Shown piece by piece: positions 25,015-33,942 of a stretch of 64,000 nt of DNA. The stretch spans positions 1 through 64,000 of the forward strand of contig DATJBS010000040.1 in assembly GCA_035515235.1 (NCBI GenBank). The letters are read 5' to 3'. This DNA comes from JAMLHH01 sp035515235. GTDB taxonomy: Bacteria > Bacteroidota > Bacteroidia > Chitinophagales > JADIYW01. The position numbers and the translations under genes are program-made. The notes below the pieces were generated by a model. The model was not told the origin of the DNA, searched no databases, and worked only from the letters and a program-made list of their open reading frames with translations. Positions within the stretch are counted from its first letter, which is position 1. Every line of letters starts with the position of its first letter.

Positions 25015-26292
25015 TTATTTTTCTAGAATCATAGTGATGCCTTGACCTCTTGCAGCACAGATGGAAATAAATCCTTTTCCTGAACCTTTTTGGTCTAATA
25101 ATTTTGCAAGTGTAGCGATAATACGTCCTCCTGTAGCTGCGAAAGGGTGTGCAGCAGCAAGGCTACTTCCTTTTACGTTCAATTTACTACGGTCGATAGC
25201 TCCTAATGGTTCGATTCCGAATTGTTTACTTAATTCTTCACTTTCCCAAACTTTTAATGTAGCTAAAACTTGTCCTGCGAATGCTTCGTGAATTTCGTAG
25301 AAATCGAAATCTTGTAATTTCATTCCTGCTTTTTTCAACATGTTATTAGCTGCATAAACTGGTGCTAATAATAAGTTTTGTTTGTTCTCTACGTATTCGA
25401 TAGCAGCTAATTCCGCATAAGAAATGTATGCTAAAATAGGAAGGTTATGTGCTTTTGCCCATTCTTCACTCGCTAATAATATTGCAGAAGCTCCATCGGA
25501 TAATGGTGTAGAGTTTCCAGCAGTCATAGTTCCATTCTTTTTGTCAAAAGCTGGTTTAAGAGTAGAGAGTTTTGCAACTGTACTGTCTGCTCTTAGGTTA
25601 TTGTCTTTTGTCAATCCTTTGAATGGAGTAATCATATCGTCAAAGAATCCTTCTTCATATGCTGCAGCCATTTTCATGTGGCTTTCATAAGCGAGTTGGT
25701 CTTGGTCTTGTCTAGCGATTCTGTAATATTTTACTGTATGCTCTGTATGGCCACCCATAGATAACCCAGTCTTAGGCTCTTCGTTTGCAGGAACTACAGG
25801 TACGAAGAAGTCTGGACGAACCTTGATAATTTCTTGTAATCTTTGTTGGTTAGTCTTTGCTCTAGAAAGTGCTAAAAGTAATTTTGTCAATTTTTCGCTT
25901 GCTACGATAGGCACTTGACTTGTAGAGTCTGCACCACCAGCTATACCTACTTCGATTTGGCCTAATGCAATTTTGTTTGCAATATAAATAGCAGCTTCGA
26001 TACCTGTATCACATGCTTGCTGAATGTCAACAGCAGGTGTACGTGGGTCTAAAGATGTATCCATGATAGCATCTTTCATTAAGTTAGGCTCTTCACTGCT
26101 TTTCAATACAGCACCACCTGCTACTTCTCCTAAAAGTTCTCCTTGCAAATTGTACTTGTCAATAAGACCGTTTAGAGTAGCCACCATCATGTCATGGATG
26201 TTTGCTTCAGCATATGCAGTGTTTTGTCTTGCAAATGGTATTCTATTATACCCAACTATTGCAACTTTTCTTGAGTTTTTTAAGTAATTCAT
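25015..26292 (-). CDS. Acetyl-CoA C-acyltransferase (thiolase, FadI/FadA-like)
   Basis: This 425-residue thiolase joins or cleaves acyl-CoA in beta-oxidation or acetoacetyl-CoA formation. The nucleophile is Cys94 in QQACDTGIEAA. The other active-site motifs are NGTMTAGNSTPLSDGA, YEIHEAFAGQ (NEAF/HEAF histidine) and the C-terminal CAARGQG with the second cysteine. The length and HEAF variant point to the FadI-like long thiolases. No hydratase/dehydrogenase partner is adjacent; the acyl-CoA ligase at 59674-61323 could feed the same pathway from a distance. It has its own terminator, so it is monocistronic or last in its unit. Confidence 0.88.
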   Translation of the reverse strand: MNYLKNSRKVAIVGYNRIPFARQNTAYAEANIHDMMVATLNGLIDKYNLQGELLGEVAGGAVLKSSEEPNLMKDAIMDTSLDPRTPAVDIQQACDTGIEAAIYIANKIALGQIEVGIAGGADSTSQVPIVASEKLTKLLLALSRAKTNQQRLQEIIKVRPDFFVPVVPANEEPKTGLSMGGHTEHTVKYYRIARQDQDQLAYESHMKMAAAYEEGFFDDMITPFKGLTKDNNLRADSTVAKLSTLKPAFDKKNGTMTAGNSTPLSDGASAILLASEEWAKAHNLPILAYISYAELAAIEYVENKQNLLLAPVYAANNMLKKAGMKLQDFDFYEIHEAFAGQVLATLKVWESEELSKQFGIEPLGAIDRSKLNVKGSSLAAAHPFAATGGRIIATLAKLLDQKGSGKGFISICAARGQGITMILEK

Positions 26293-26436
26293 TTATGATA
26301 AATTTTTAAAAATTCGATGTCTAAAGATACTTATAAATGCTAAATTATAATGCAAGCATAGGTTTCTCATAGATGATATTTGAGTTAAATTATATGGAAG
26401 TAATGTCTTGATATTCATTTGGAGACATATAGTTAT

Positions 26437-26469
26437 AAAAAAAGCCTTTGATTTTGGTCAAAGGCTTTG
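26437..26469 (-). terminator. Terminator of sucA-sucB
   Basis: AAAGCCTTTGA / TCAAAGGCTTT form a perfect 11-bp stem with a short loop. On the minus strand the stem is followed by a run of T. It begins about 20 bases after the sucB stop codon. Confidence 0.82.
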
Positions 26470-26488
26470 TAAGTATTTATAGAAAATT

Positions 26489-27799
26489 TTAGATGCCGAA
26501 AAGCATTTTTTCTGGATTTTCTAAGTATTCTTTTACAGCGACAAGGAAACTTACTGATTCTTTGCCGTCTACAATTCTGTGGTCATAAGAAAGTGCTAAA
26601 TACATCATAGGTCTAGCTTCAATTTGTCCATCGATGACCATTGCTCTATCTTGTATTTTATGCATTCCTAAGATGGCTGATTGAGGTTGATTGATAATAG
26701 GAGTGCTCAATAATGAACCGAATACACCGCCATTGGTGATGGTGAAAGTCCCTCCTGTCATATCATCTATTGAAAGTTGACCATCTCTACCAAGCGTAGC
26801 TAATCTTTTGATTTCTTTCTCAATGTCAGCAAATCCTAAAGTTTCTGTGTTTCTAATAACAGGTACTACTAGCCCTTTTGGAGTAGATACTGCTATAGAT
26901 ACATCTTGGAAATCGTGATAAACTATACTGTCATCTTCTAAGTAAGCATTGATACTCGGAAATTTTTGTAGAGCGAGTGTACAAGCTTTTACGAAGAAGG
27001 ACATAAAGCCTAAGTTGATTCCATGTTCGTTGGTAAACTCTTCTTTGTATTGCTTACGCATGCCCATGATTTTCGTCATATCTACTTCATTGAAAGTAGT
27101 GAGCATGGCAGTTTCGTTTTTAACTTCTACTAATCTTCTGGAGATAGTTCTGCGAAGTCGAGACATTTTTTCCACTCTTTCATTTCTAGAGCCTGCAACT
27201 GCTTTAGTTTTTTCTTCTGGTTCTTTTTCATCTTCCTTCTTATCTACTTTCTCCACTTTCTCTTCTTTCGGAGAAGCTGGTTCAGTTTCTTTTTTAGGAG
27301 CGCTAGCTTTTTCTGCATCCTCTTTGGTGATGCGTCCATCTTTACCTGTGCCTTTTACATCTTCAGGTTGAATATTTTTTTCTTCTAAGATTTTCTTTGC
27401 AGCTGGAGAAGGATGAGCGGTAGCATAAGTAGTTTTTTCCTCGCTTTCTACTTCTTCTTTCTTTTCGCTTGATTTGTCTGAAGATTCAGTTTCTTCTTTT
27501 TTATCATCTGATTCTTCAGAAGAAGGTTTGTCTTCTTTTTTATCGTCAGATTTTTTACCAGCACCTTCTGTATCAATATATCCGACTAAGTCTCCGATTT
27601 TCAAATCGTCTCCTTCTTTAGCTACTCTAGTGAATACACCTCCTACTTCTGCAGGGAGTTCTAAAGTGGCTTTGTCAGATTCAAATTCACAAAGAGATTG
27701 GTCCATATCCACGGTCTCTCCATCTTCGACTAACCATGAAGACAAAGTTACTTCGTTGACCGATTCTCCTATGGAAGGAACTTTAATTTCAACTTTCAT
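26489..27799 (-). CDS. sucB: 2-oxoglutarate dehydrogenase E2 (dihydrolipoamide succinyltransferase)
   Basis: This core subunit of the oxoglutarate dehydrogenase complex of the TCA cycle has an N-terminal lipoyl domain with the lipoylated Lys43 in ESDKATLEL. A very acidic/basic linker (about 80-125, Lys/Glu/Ser runs) follows, then a peripheral subunit-binding domain (PSPAAKKILEEKNI, GTGKDGRITKEDAE), a second Lys/Glu-rich linker, and the catalytic domain ending with SYDHRIVDGKESVSFL, which contains the active-site His and Asp. At 436 residues it is slightly longer than the E. coli protein (405), because of the charged linkers. It follows sucA by 28 bases. Confidence 0.94.
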   Translation of the reverse strand: MKVEIKVPSIGESVNEVTLSSWLVEDGETVDMDQSLCEFESDKATLELPAEVGGVFTRVAKEGDDLKIGDLVGYIDTEGAGKKSDDKKEDKPSSEESDDKKEETESSDKSSEKKEEVESEEKTTYATAHPSPAAKKILEEKNIQPEDVKGTGKDGRITKEDAEKASAPKKETEPASPKEEKVEKVDKKEDEKEPEEKTKAVAGSRNERVEKMSRLRRTISRRLVEVKNETAMLTTFNEVDMTKIMGMRKQYKEEFTNEHGINLGFMSFFVKACTLALQKFPSINAYLEDDSIVYHDFQDVSIAVSTPKGLVVPVIRNTETLGFADIEKEIKRLATLGRDGQLSIDDMTGGTFTITNGGVFGSLLSTPIINQPQSAILGMHKIQDRAMVIDGQIEARPMMYLALSYDHRIVDGKESVSFLVAVKEYLENPEKMLFGI

Positions 27800-27827
27800 A
27801 AATCTTATTTTACTTTATTCTTTAAAT

Positions 27828-30566
27828 TTAACCGTTAAAAGATTGGTCAACGATTGATTTTTGTTCTTGTTCGTGAATTTTATGGAAACCTGTAGCAGGC
27901 GATGCTTTCGCAGGTCTAGCAACTAAGTTCCATTTGATATCTGGACAAGTATTTCTAAGATACCACCAAGCGCCCATATTCGAAGGCTCTTCTTGTGTCC
28001 AATAAATTTTTGCTTTAGAATATTTTTTTATCATAGCATCTAATTGCGTAAATGCTAAAGGATACAACTGTTCTATTCTAACTAAAGCCACGTCTTCTCT
28101 TTTGTTTTCTCTTTGGTACTTCAATAAGTCATAATATACTTTTCCTGAACAAAATACCAGTCTTTTTACTTTGGAAGGTGTTTTTATATTTTCATCGTCG
28201 ATAAATTCATAGAAATGTCCATCGTAAAGTTCTTTGACATCAGATACACAATCAGGATGTCTTAAAAGAGATTTAGGAGACATATTGACCAATGGTTTTC
28301 TGAAGTCCCATGCTAATTGTCTTCTAATCGCATGGAATAAATTGGCAGGTGTAGTAATATTGGTAATAACCATATTTAATTCGGCACATGCTTGTAAGAA
28401 TCTTTCGAGTCTTGCGCTAGAGTGTTCCGGACCTGCACCTTCATAACCGTGAGGGAGTAATAAAATCATCCCTGTGTTTTTATTCCACTTGGTTTCGCAA
28501 GAAGCAATAAATTGATCTAAAATGATTTGAGCACCATTGACAAAGTCGCCAAATTGTGCTTCCCAAACAATTAAACCTTGTGGTGATGTTAATGAGTATC
28601 CAAATTCAAAACCAAGTACACCGTACTCAGATAGGTGAGAGTTGAATATTCTGAATTTACCTTGTTCTTTAGGGTCGTCTATGATATGATTGAGTCTATT
28701 GTATTCATCTCCAGTTTTTTCATCATATACCATGGCATGCCTATGAGAGAATGTTCCTCTTTTGACATCTTCTCCACTCATGCGGACATCATGGTTCTCT
28801 AATAAAATAGAACCATATCCAATTAATTCCCCCGCTGCCCAATCCACAGATTTTTGGTCACGCATGATTTCACGTCGACTTTCTAAAAGGTGGTTGACTT
28901 TTTTCAACGGATGAAAGCCTTCTGGTACTTTGACCAATGCCTTAATAATCTTTACAAGATTGGCTTTTGAAATTTTTGTTTTTGGTGACTTCTCAAAATC
29001 TTCTTGAGTTGCAGTACGAGTTTGGTCCCATGCTATATCTGTAGCTTGAGGACGATATGGACGTGGATTTTGTTTAGTGTCATCTAATCTTCTCTGAAGT
29101 TTTCCCCAGAATGCTTTTTCCATGTCTTTTACTAACTCAGCTCCCGCAACACCCCAATCCATCAACTTTTTATTATAGATGTCTCGTACGCTGACATGAT
29201 TTTTAATGAAGCTGTACATTTGAGGTTGTGTATATTGAGGATCGTCCCCTTCATTATGTCCGTGTTTTCTATAGCTCACCATATCAACAAAGACATCTTT
29301 ATTGAACTTCTGTCTATACTCTACTGCTAGTTCTGACACAAATGTTACGGCTTCTACATCATCTCCATTGACGTGGAAGACAGGTGCTTGTACTGTAGAG
29401 GCTACAGATGTGCAATAGTAAGAAGAGCGCGCATCATCAAAGTCTGTAGTAAAACCAATCTGATTATTAATGACAAAATGCACAGTACCTCCTACTGTAT
29501 ATCCTTTTAATAAGGACATCTGCAATACTTCGTACACAATTCCCTGTCCAGCTATAGCTGCGTCTCCATGAATAGTAAGTGGTAAGATGGCATCGTATTC
29601 AGACTCGTATACTTCATCAGCTTTCGCTCTACACCAACCTTGAACTACAGGGTTAACTGCTTCCAAGTGAGAAGGGTTAGGCAATAAGTTGATATACACC
29701 TCTTTATTATCCATAGTGGTATATTGAGAGGAGAAGCCTTTGTGATATTTTACGTCACCAGTACCATGAGATAGATTATCTGGAGATACACCCTCGAATT
29801 CAGCGAAAATCTCTTCGTAAGTTTTTCTAACGATATTGACTAATACGTTTAGTCTTCCTCTGTGAGCCATTCCTATAACGACTTCTTTACAGCCTTCATT
29901 TGCTGCAACATTAATCATAGCATCTAGTGCAGGTATTAATGATTCGCCACCTTCTAACGAAAAACGTTTTTGGCCAATAAATTTTGTGCCTAAGAATTTT
30001 TCGTAAACATTAGAATCGTTGAGCTTTTGAAGAATACGTTTTTTCTTTTCGTACGGATGTTCGTAAGCCATGTAGCCATGCTCAATTTTTTCGCGTAACC
30101 ATTGTCTTTCTTCTCTAGTGTCGATATAATTGTATTCCCATCCGATGGTTCTACAATATACTTCTTTAAGATGTGCCAAGATTTCTCTCAATGTTACAGT
30201 ACCTAGTCCGAGTTCATTTCCACCATAAAATTTGGTCTCCATGTCATCTTCACCTAAGTCGTAAAAGTGTAAGTCCAAATCAGCATGCCTATCTTTCCTA
30301 GGTCGGATAGGGTTGGTATCTGATATTAAGTGCCCTTTGTTTCTATAAGCGTATATTAATTTGACTACTTTAAATTCTTTCGTGTTGATAGAACGTGAGC
30401 GTGAATCTGTATTGTTCCCTGTTTTTTCTGAGTTGATTGCAAAATCATACCCTGTAAAAAAATTTCTCCATTCTGCTTCCACTGATGTTGGATCTACCAT
30501 ATAATCTTTATACAATTGATCTACATAAGAGGGATGTGCATTTAATAAAAAGGATAAATCCTGCAT
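27828..30566 (-). CDS. sucA: 2-oxoglutarate dehydrogenase E1
   Basis: This 912-residue thiamine-diphosphate enzyme decarboxylates 2-oxoglutarate and passes the succinyl group to SucB. The N-terminus has the E1 recognition segment ending EWRNFFTGYDFA, then the core with GMAHRGRLNVLVN, the ThDP segment HGDAAIAGQGIVYE, and YRKHGHNEGDDPQYTQP. The C-terminal domain includes LLPHGYEGAGPEHSSARLE and ends with the YWTQEEPSNMGAW block. Length is near the usual 930. It is first in the sucA-sucB unit. The dihydrolipoamide dehydrogenase (E3) gene is not in the window. Confidence 0.95.
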   Translation of the reverse strand: MQDLSFLLNAHPSYVDQLYKDYMVDPTSVEAEWRNFFTGYDFAINSEKTGNNTDSRSRSINTKEFKVVKLIYAYRNKGHLISDTNPIRPRKDRHADLDLHFYDLGEDDMETKFYGGNELGLGTVTLREILAHLKEVYCRTIGWEYNYIDTREERQWLREKIEHGYMAYEHPYEKKKRILQKLNDSNVYEKFLGTKFIGQKRFSLEGGESLIPALDAMINVAANEGCKEVVIGMAHRGRLNVLVNIVRKTYEEIFAEFEGVSPDNLSHGTGDVKYHKGFSSQYTTMDNKEVYINLLPNPSHLEAVNPVVQGWCRAKADEVYESEYDAILPLTIHGDAAIAGQGIVYEVLQMSLLKGYTVGGTVHFVINNQIGFTTDFDDARSSYYCTSVASTVQAPVFHVNGDDVEAVTFVSELAVEYRQKFNKDVFVDMVSYRKHGHNEGDDPQYTQPQMYSFIKNHVSVRDIYNKKLMDWGVAGAELVKDMEKAFWGKLQRRLDDTKQNPRPYRPQATDIAWDQTRTATQEDFEKSPKTKISKANLVKIIKALVKVPEGFHPLKKVNHLLESRREIMRDQKSVDWAAGELIGYGSILLENHDVRMSGEDVKRGTFSHRHAMVYDEKTGDEYNRLNHIIDDPKEQGKFRIFNSHLSEYGVLGFEFGYSLTSPQGLIVWEAQFGDFVNGAQIILDQFIASCETKWNKNTGMILLLPHGYEGAGPEHSSARLERFLQACAELNMVITNITTPANLFHAIRRQLAWDFRKPLVNMSPKSLLRHPDCVSDVKELYDGHFYEFIDDENIKTPSKVKRLVFCSGKVYYDLLKYQRENKREDVALVRIEQLYPLAFTQLDAMIKKYSKAKIYWTQEEPSNMGAWWYLRNTCPDIKWNLVARPAKASPATGFHKIHEQEQKSIVDQSFNG

Positions 30567-30694
30567 ATATGAAATTATTATTTTAAATATCGTACTTAAT
30601 TGTTAACAAATATCTATAAAGCTTGCTTTTAAACCTATTAGTATTAACTAAAAATCAATAGAAAATGTTTATTAAAATCTATTGCATTTCATTT

Positions 30695-30724
30695 TTTGTT
30701 TTTCAAATAAAGTTTATAACTTTG
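30695..30724 (+). promoter_or_regulatory. Promoter of rpsT
   Basis: TTTG (30695-30698) and TAACTTTG (30717-30724) match both Bacteroidota promoter boxes, 18 bases apart. Transcription should start near 30731, leaving a leader of under 20 bases before the rpsT ATG at 30748. It is one of the two best promoter matches in the window. Confidence 0.7.
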
Positions 30725-30747
30725 CAAACTCAAATTAAACGTAAGCA

Positions 30748-30999
30748 ATGGCACATCATAAATCAGCTATAAAGAGAATTAGACAAAACTCTAAGAAAAG
30801 ATTAGAAAATAGATATTATGGTAAAACTACTCGTAATGCTATTCGTAAATTAGAAGCTTTAACTTCAAAAGAAGAAGCTACAACTGCATTGCCTAGCATT
30901 CTTGCTATGGTAGATAAGTTAGCTAAAAGAAATCAAATTCACCAAAACAAAGCGGCGAATATGAAATCTGCAATCACTAAAAGAGTAAATGCTCTATAG
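30748..30999 (+). CDS. rpsT: 30S ribosomal protein S20
   Basis: This 83-residue basic protein binds 16S rRNA early in 30S assembly. The N-terminal AHHKSAIKRIRQNSKKR and the C-terminal HQNKAANMKSAITKRVNAL are diagnostic of S20, and the length is normal. It has its own strong promoter (30695-30724) and an intrinsic terminator 30 bases after its stop, so it is expressed as a single-gene unit. It is divergent from sucA across 181 bases. Confidence 0.96.
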   Translation: MAHHKSAIKRIRQNSKKRLENRYYGKTTRNAIRKLEALTSKEEATTALPSILAMVDKLAKRNQIHQNKAANMKSAITKRVNAL

Positions 31000-31029
31000 G
31001 TTTTATTAGAAATTTTATGGAATTGATAT

Positions 31030-31064
31030 AGAAGGTGCGTCTTAATGATGCACCTTCTTTTTTT
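31030..31064 (+). terminator. rpsT terminator whose T-run abuts the radC start codon
   Basis: AGAAGGTGC (31030-31038) and GCACCTTCT (31050-31058) form a perfect nine-pair stem with an eleven-base loop, followed by six T before the ATG at 31065. The structure rules out the longer GTG frame at 31035 as the likely radC start, since that would translate through the hairpin. Confidence 0.82.
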
Positions 31065-31766
31065 ATGTCATATTCCGAAGCATCTTTAAAAAATATCAAA
31101 TCTTGGGCAGAAGAAGATCGCCCAAGAGAAAAGCTCCTCCAAAAAGGCCGTCAAGCCCTCACGGATGCTGAACTATTAGCCATACTAATAGGTTCGGGTA
31201 CTAAGAATCTATCTGCAGTAGAGCTAGCAAGAAAATTATTATTTATTGCGGATAATCATCTGCTTACTTTAGGAAAGTTATCCATCGAACAATTGACTCA
31301 GGTCAAAGGGATAGGAGAGGCGAAAGCGATTACGATCATTGCTGCTTTAGAACTCGGACGACGACGACAACAGCAAGACGCACTGAAAGAGAATGCCATC
31401 AGAACAAGTAGGCAAGCCTATGATTTACTTTCTCCTTGCATTGCAGATTTAAGCCATGAAGAATTTTGGGTCATACTACTCAATAGAAAAAGTATCATTA
31501 TCAAGTATAAAATGATCACACAAGGAGGTTTCAGCGGAACTGTTGTAGATGCAAGACAGATTTTTAATTGGGCGATTTTGGAACAAGCTTCTTCGATTAT
31601 TTTAGCGCACAATCATCCGTCAGGTACATTGTATCCAAGTGAAATGGATAAAGACATTACAAAGCAGTTAGTAAAGGCTGGAGATATCTTGGGAATACAA
31701 GTGTCGGATCATATTATAGTGACCAGTGGAGGTTATTATAGTTTTGCGGATCATTCACTGATATGA
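31065..31766 (+). CDS. radC: RadC/JAB-domain protein
   Basis: This 233-residue MPN-fold protein is historically called DNA repair protein RadC; its biochemical role is unsettled. The N-terminal helix-hairpin-helix-like part has LLAILIGSGTKNLSA and KGIGEAKAITI. The JAMM/MPN+ metal site reads HNHPSGTLYPSEMD, giving the His-x-His and Asp ligands expected of a zinc metalloprotease fold. I chose the ATG at 31065 over the GTG at 31035 because the preceding sequence is the rpsT terminator. Transcription must come from terminator read-through or from a promoter I cannot see. Confidence 0.9.
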   Translation: MSYSEASLKNIKSWAEEDRPREKLLQKGRQALTDAELLAILIGSGTKNLSAVELARKLLFIADNHLLTLGKLSIEQLTQVKGIGEAKAITIIAALELGRRRQQQDALKENAIRTSRQAYDLLSPCIADLSHEEFWVILLNRKSIIIKYKMITQGGFSGTVVDARQIFNWAILEQASSIILAHNHPSGTLYPSEMDKDITKQLVKAGDILGIQVSDHIIVTSGGYYSFADHSLI

Positions 31767-31897
31767 GGTGTAAAACTTTAGAACATATAGCGCATGGCTT
31801 TAAGCATTAATCTGTCGTTTAGGATAACTACAAATGAGAAGCTTTCATTTATGCTGAGAAAGGTTGAAGCAGCATGACATTGTACTACGCTTCTTTT

Positions 31898-32284
31898 TTA
31901 ATTCAATTTATGTGAAGCTACCAATTGGAATATTGGAATATTGACATTGAATTTCTTGCCATTGCCAACATTAGACATAGTGTAGGAGCCAAACATTTTA
32001 CCGATTTCTGTATTCAGATTGCAACCTGAAACATATTGGTAAGTTTCGTTAGGTCTTAAAATAGGTTGTTGTCCGACTACGCCTTCGCCAATAATTTCTT
32101 TTTCGATTCCGTTAGCATCTATAATGTGCCAATGCCTACTTAATAATTGTAGAGTCTGCTCACTTTGGTTGATAATGGTAATTCTGTAAGCGAACATAAA
32201 TTCACTCTTCAAAGGATTGGAGTAATCCAGTTGATAGAAAGTCTCTACCGAAACTTTTACTCCGCGAGTGATGGCAGTATGCAT
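31898..32284 (-). CDS. apaG: ApaG-family protein
   Basis: This 128-residue single-domain beta-sandwich protein of the ApaG/DUF525 family has the conserved run LLSRHWHIIDANG, then VGQQPILRPNETYQY and MFGSYTM. ApaG binds metals in some species and is linked to Co2+ tolerance, but its molecular function is not settled; eukaryotic relatives are F-box substrate-binding domains. It lies downstream of gmk on the same strand with a 50-base gap. The preceding side contains radC in the opposite orientation, with only a weak hairpin candidate in the 131-base gap. Confidence 0.9.
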   Translation of the reverse strand: MHTAITRGVKVSVETFYQLDYSNPLKSEFMFAYRITIINQSEQTLQLLSRHWHIIDANGIEKEIIGEGVVGQQPILRPNETYQYVSGCNLNTEIGKMFGSYTMSNVGNGKKFNVNIPIFQLVASHKLN

Positions 32285-32334
32285 AATACTGAAATTAGTA
32301 AAAAAACGACAATATTGCCATGTATATTTTACGA

Positions 32335-32916
32335 TTACCTATTTATGTAGGAAAGGATGAGTTGATATACCTCATTTTGAGTAGTAGATAGTACATCATT
32401 GATAATGACAGCATCTGCATTGACTTCTTCTTTCAATTCGTGAAATGCTTTTTTTAATCTATTTAAAACATTTTCTCTGGTTTCAGTACCACGTGAGAAA
32501 AGTCTTTTTTCTAGAATCTCCATAGTAGGAGTTTTGACAAATATTTTAATGGAATTTTCACCGAAATATTTCTTCAAAGAGTTTGCTCCAATGACATCTA
32601 CTACAAATAAGACTACTTTTTCTGCCTCCCAAATTCTTTCGACTTCAGACAGGAGCGTTCCGTAGTATAATCCTTCATAGACTTGTTCCCATTCCACAAA
32701 GTCGCCAGCTTCGATATGTTTTTTGAAATCGTCAACAGATAAAAAATGATAATCTACGCCATGTACTTCACCTTCTCTTGGCAATCTTGTAGTGACAGAA
32801 ATAGATCGCTCTACTTCTTCGAAATTGCTTAAAGTATATTGTGACAAGGTGGTTTTGCCTCCACCAGATGGGCCTGTGAAGATAATTGCTTTGTGTTTTC
32901 CAAATTTTGATAACAT
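32335..32916 (-). CDS. gmk: Guanylate kinase
   Basis: This 193-residue nucleoside monophosphate kinase converts GMP to GDP with ATP. The P-loop FTGPSGGGKTT is at residues 14-24. The GMP-binding block SVTTRLPREGEVHGVDYHF and the lid region EKRLFSRGTETRENVLNRL are well kept. The start is two bases after the YicC-family stop codon, the order yicC-gmk common in many bacteria, so the genes are an operon with apaG probably following. Confidence 0.95.
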   Translation of the reverse strand: MLSKFGKHKAIIFTGPSGGGKTTLSQYTLSNFEEVERSISVTTRLPREGEVHGVDYHFLSVDDFKKHIEAGDFVEWEQVYEGLYYGTLLSEVERIWEAEKVVLFVVDVIGANSLKKYFGENSIKIFVKTPTMEILEKRLFSRGTETRENVLNRLKKAFHELKEEVNADAVIINDVLSTTQNEVYQLILSYINR

Positions 32917-32918
32917 TC

Positions 32919-33806
32919 CTACAATACGTTGTTAATCTGTTCTTTAATTTTTTCTAATTCGTTTTTCATCAAAACAACAGACTTTTGGATTTCTGCATGA
33001 TTAGCTTTTGAGCCTATGGTATTAATTTCTCGACCTATTTCTTGAGATAGGAAGCCGAGCTTTTTCCCTTTTTCAATAGTGGAAGTATCTGTAAGAATTT
33101 CTTTAAAATAATCAATATGAGAAGCCAATCGGACTTTTTCTTCGTTGATATCTAGCTTCTCGATATAAAAAATCATTTCCATTTCCAGTCTTCCAGAATC
33201 TACATCATATTCTTTTTTGAGCTGTTGAATTTCTTTGTCAAATTTTTCTTTGATTCTAGAGATTCTGCTTGGCTCATGTTCGCTTATCTGCATTAGTGAT
33301 AAGGAAATATTTTCCAGATTATCTTCAATATCTTTTTCTAAACTCAATCCTTCTTTAGCTCTAAAATCTTTTAATTGCAGGATAGCGTTTTTCAAAGCTG
33401 AACTTAAAGCAGATAAGATGGCCTCCATATCATTCGCTTCATTTGTGTCTTTGATGACATTTGGAAGTGTTAGAATGGATCTTAAAAGATCAGCACCTTC
33501 AATTTTAGCATCTTCAGTAAACTGTTTTAATTGTTCGTGATATTGATGCATCAATGAGATATTGAGAACAGAAGACTTATTTTCTTCTGACAAATCATTA
33601 GTTTCTTCGTTGATTTGAACATCTACTTTACCTCTTACCAATTCATTCAATTGAATTCGAAGTTGATTTTCTAAAGGCTTTAAAGAATTAGGTATTTTAA
33701 AATTGATATCTAAACTCTTACTATTCAATGAGCGTAGTTCTATTTTATATAAGGTTTTGTTGAGTCTGTATTCTCCAGAACCATATCCAGTCATTGAAAA
33801 TATCAT
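32919..33806 (-). CDS. yicC: YicC-family endoribonuclease-like protein
   Basis: This protein of 295 residues has the YicC N-terminal domain (MIFSMTGYGSGEYRLN at the start) and the C-terminal DUF1732 domain ending EIGREINTIGSKANHAEIQ. YicC proteins act on RNA; the E. coli protein is reported as an endoribonuclease with a role in small RNA turnover. I chose the ATG at 33806, where the family's usual SMTGYG motif follows directly. The frame extends to 33851 but would place the start inside a TAnnTTTG promoter match at 33849-33856. It heads the unit with gmk and apaG. Confidence 0.9.
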   Translation of the reverse strand: MIFSMTGYGSGEYRLNKTLYKIELRSLNSKSLDINFKIPNSLKPLENQLRIQLNELVRGKVDVQINEETNDLSEENKSSVLNISLMHQYHEQLKQFTEDAKIEGADLLRSILTLPNVIKDTNEANDMEAILSALSSALKNAILQLKDFRAKEGLSLEKDIEDNLENISLSLMQISEHEPSRISRIKEKFDKEIQQLKKEYDVDSGRLEMEMIFYIEKLDINEEKVRLASHIDYFKEILTDTSTIEKGKKLGFLSQEIGREINTIGSKANHAEIQKSVVLMKNELEKIKEQINNVL

Positions 33807-33848
33807 GAGTCTTTGTATTTGTAGATGAAACTTATCGTTATGTGGGCG

Positions 33849-33856
33849 CAAAGGTA
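33849..33856 (-). promoter_or_regulatory. Candidate -7 element for the yicC-gmk unit
   Basis: TACCTTTG on the minus strand, followed by CGCCC, matches TAnnTTTG and lies 42 bases before the ATG at 33806. The -33 box is weak. It supports the shorter start of the gene. Confidence 0.45.
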
Positions 33857-33942
33857 ACGCTTCATCAACTTAAAAAAAACTATAACTACTGATTGTTCAA
33901 TGAAAACATCTGAACTAGAAAAAATATAAGCGTTTGGATTTC

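Noticed and set aside
27474..27857. 127-codon plus-strand frame opposite sucB
   Set aside because: It is the antisense of the Lys/Glu/Ser-rich linkers and lipoyl domain of SucB, giving an artificial Ser-rich product.
31035..31064. Longer radC start at GTG 31035
   Set aside because: The added codons lie within the rpsT terminator hairpin and T-run, and RadC relatives begin close to the ATG at 31065.
31767..31897. Terminator or small RNA between radC and apaG
   Set aside because: Only a weak stem (GAAGC/GCTTC with an 18-base loop) is present, too little to call.
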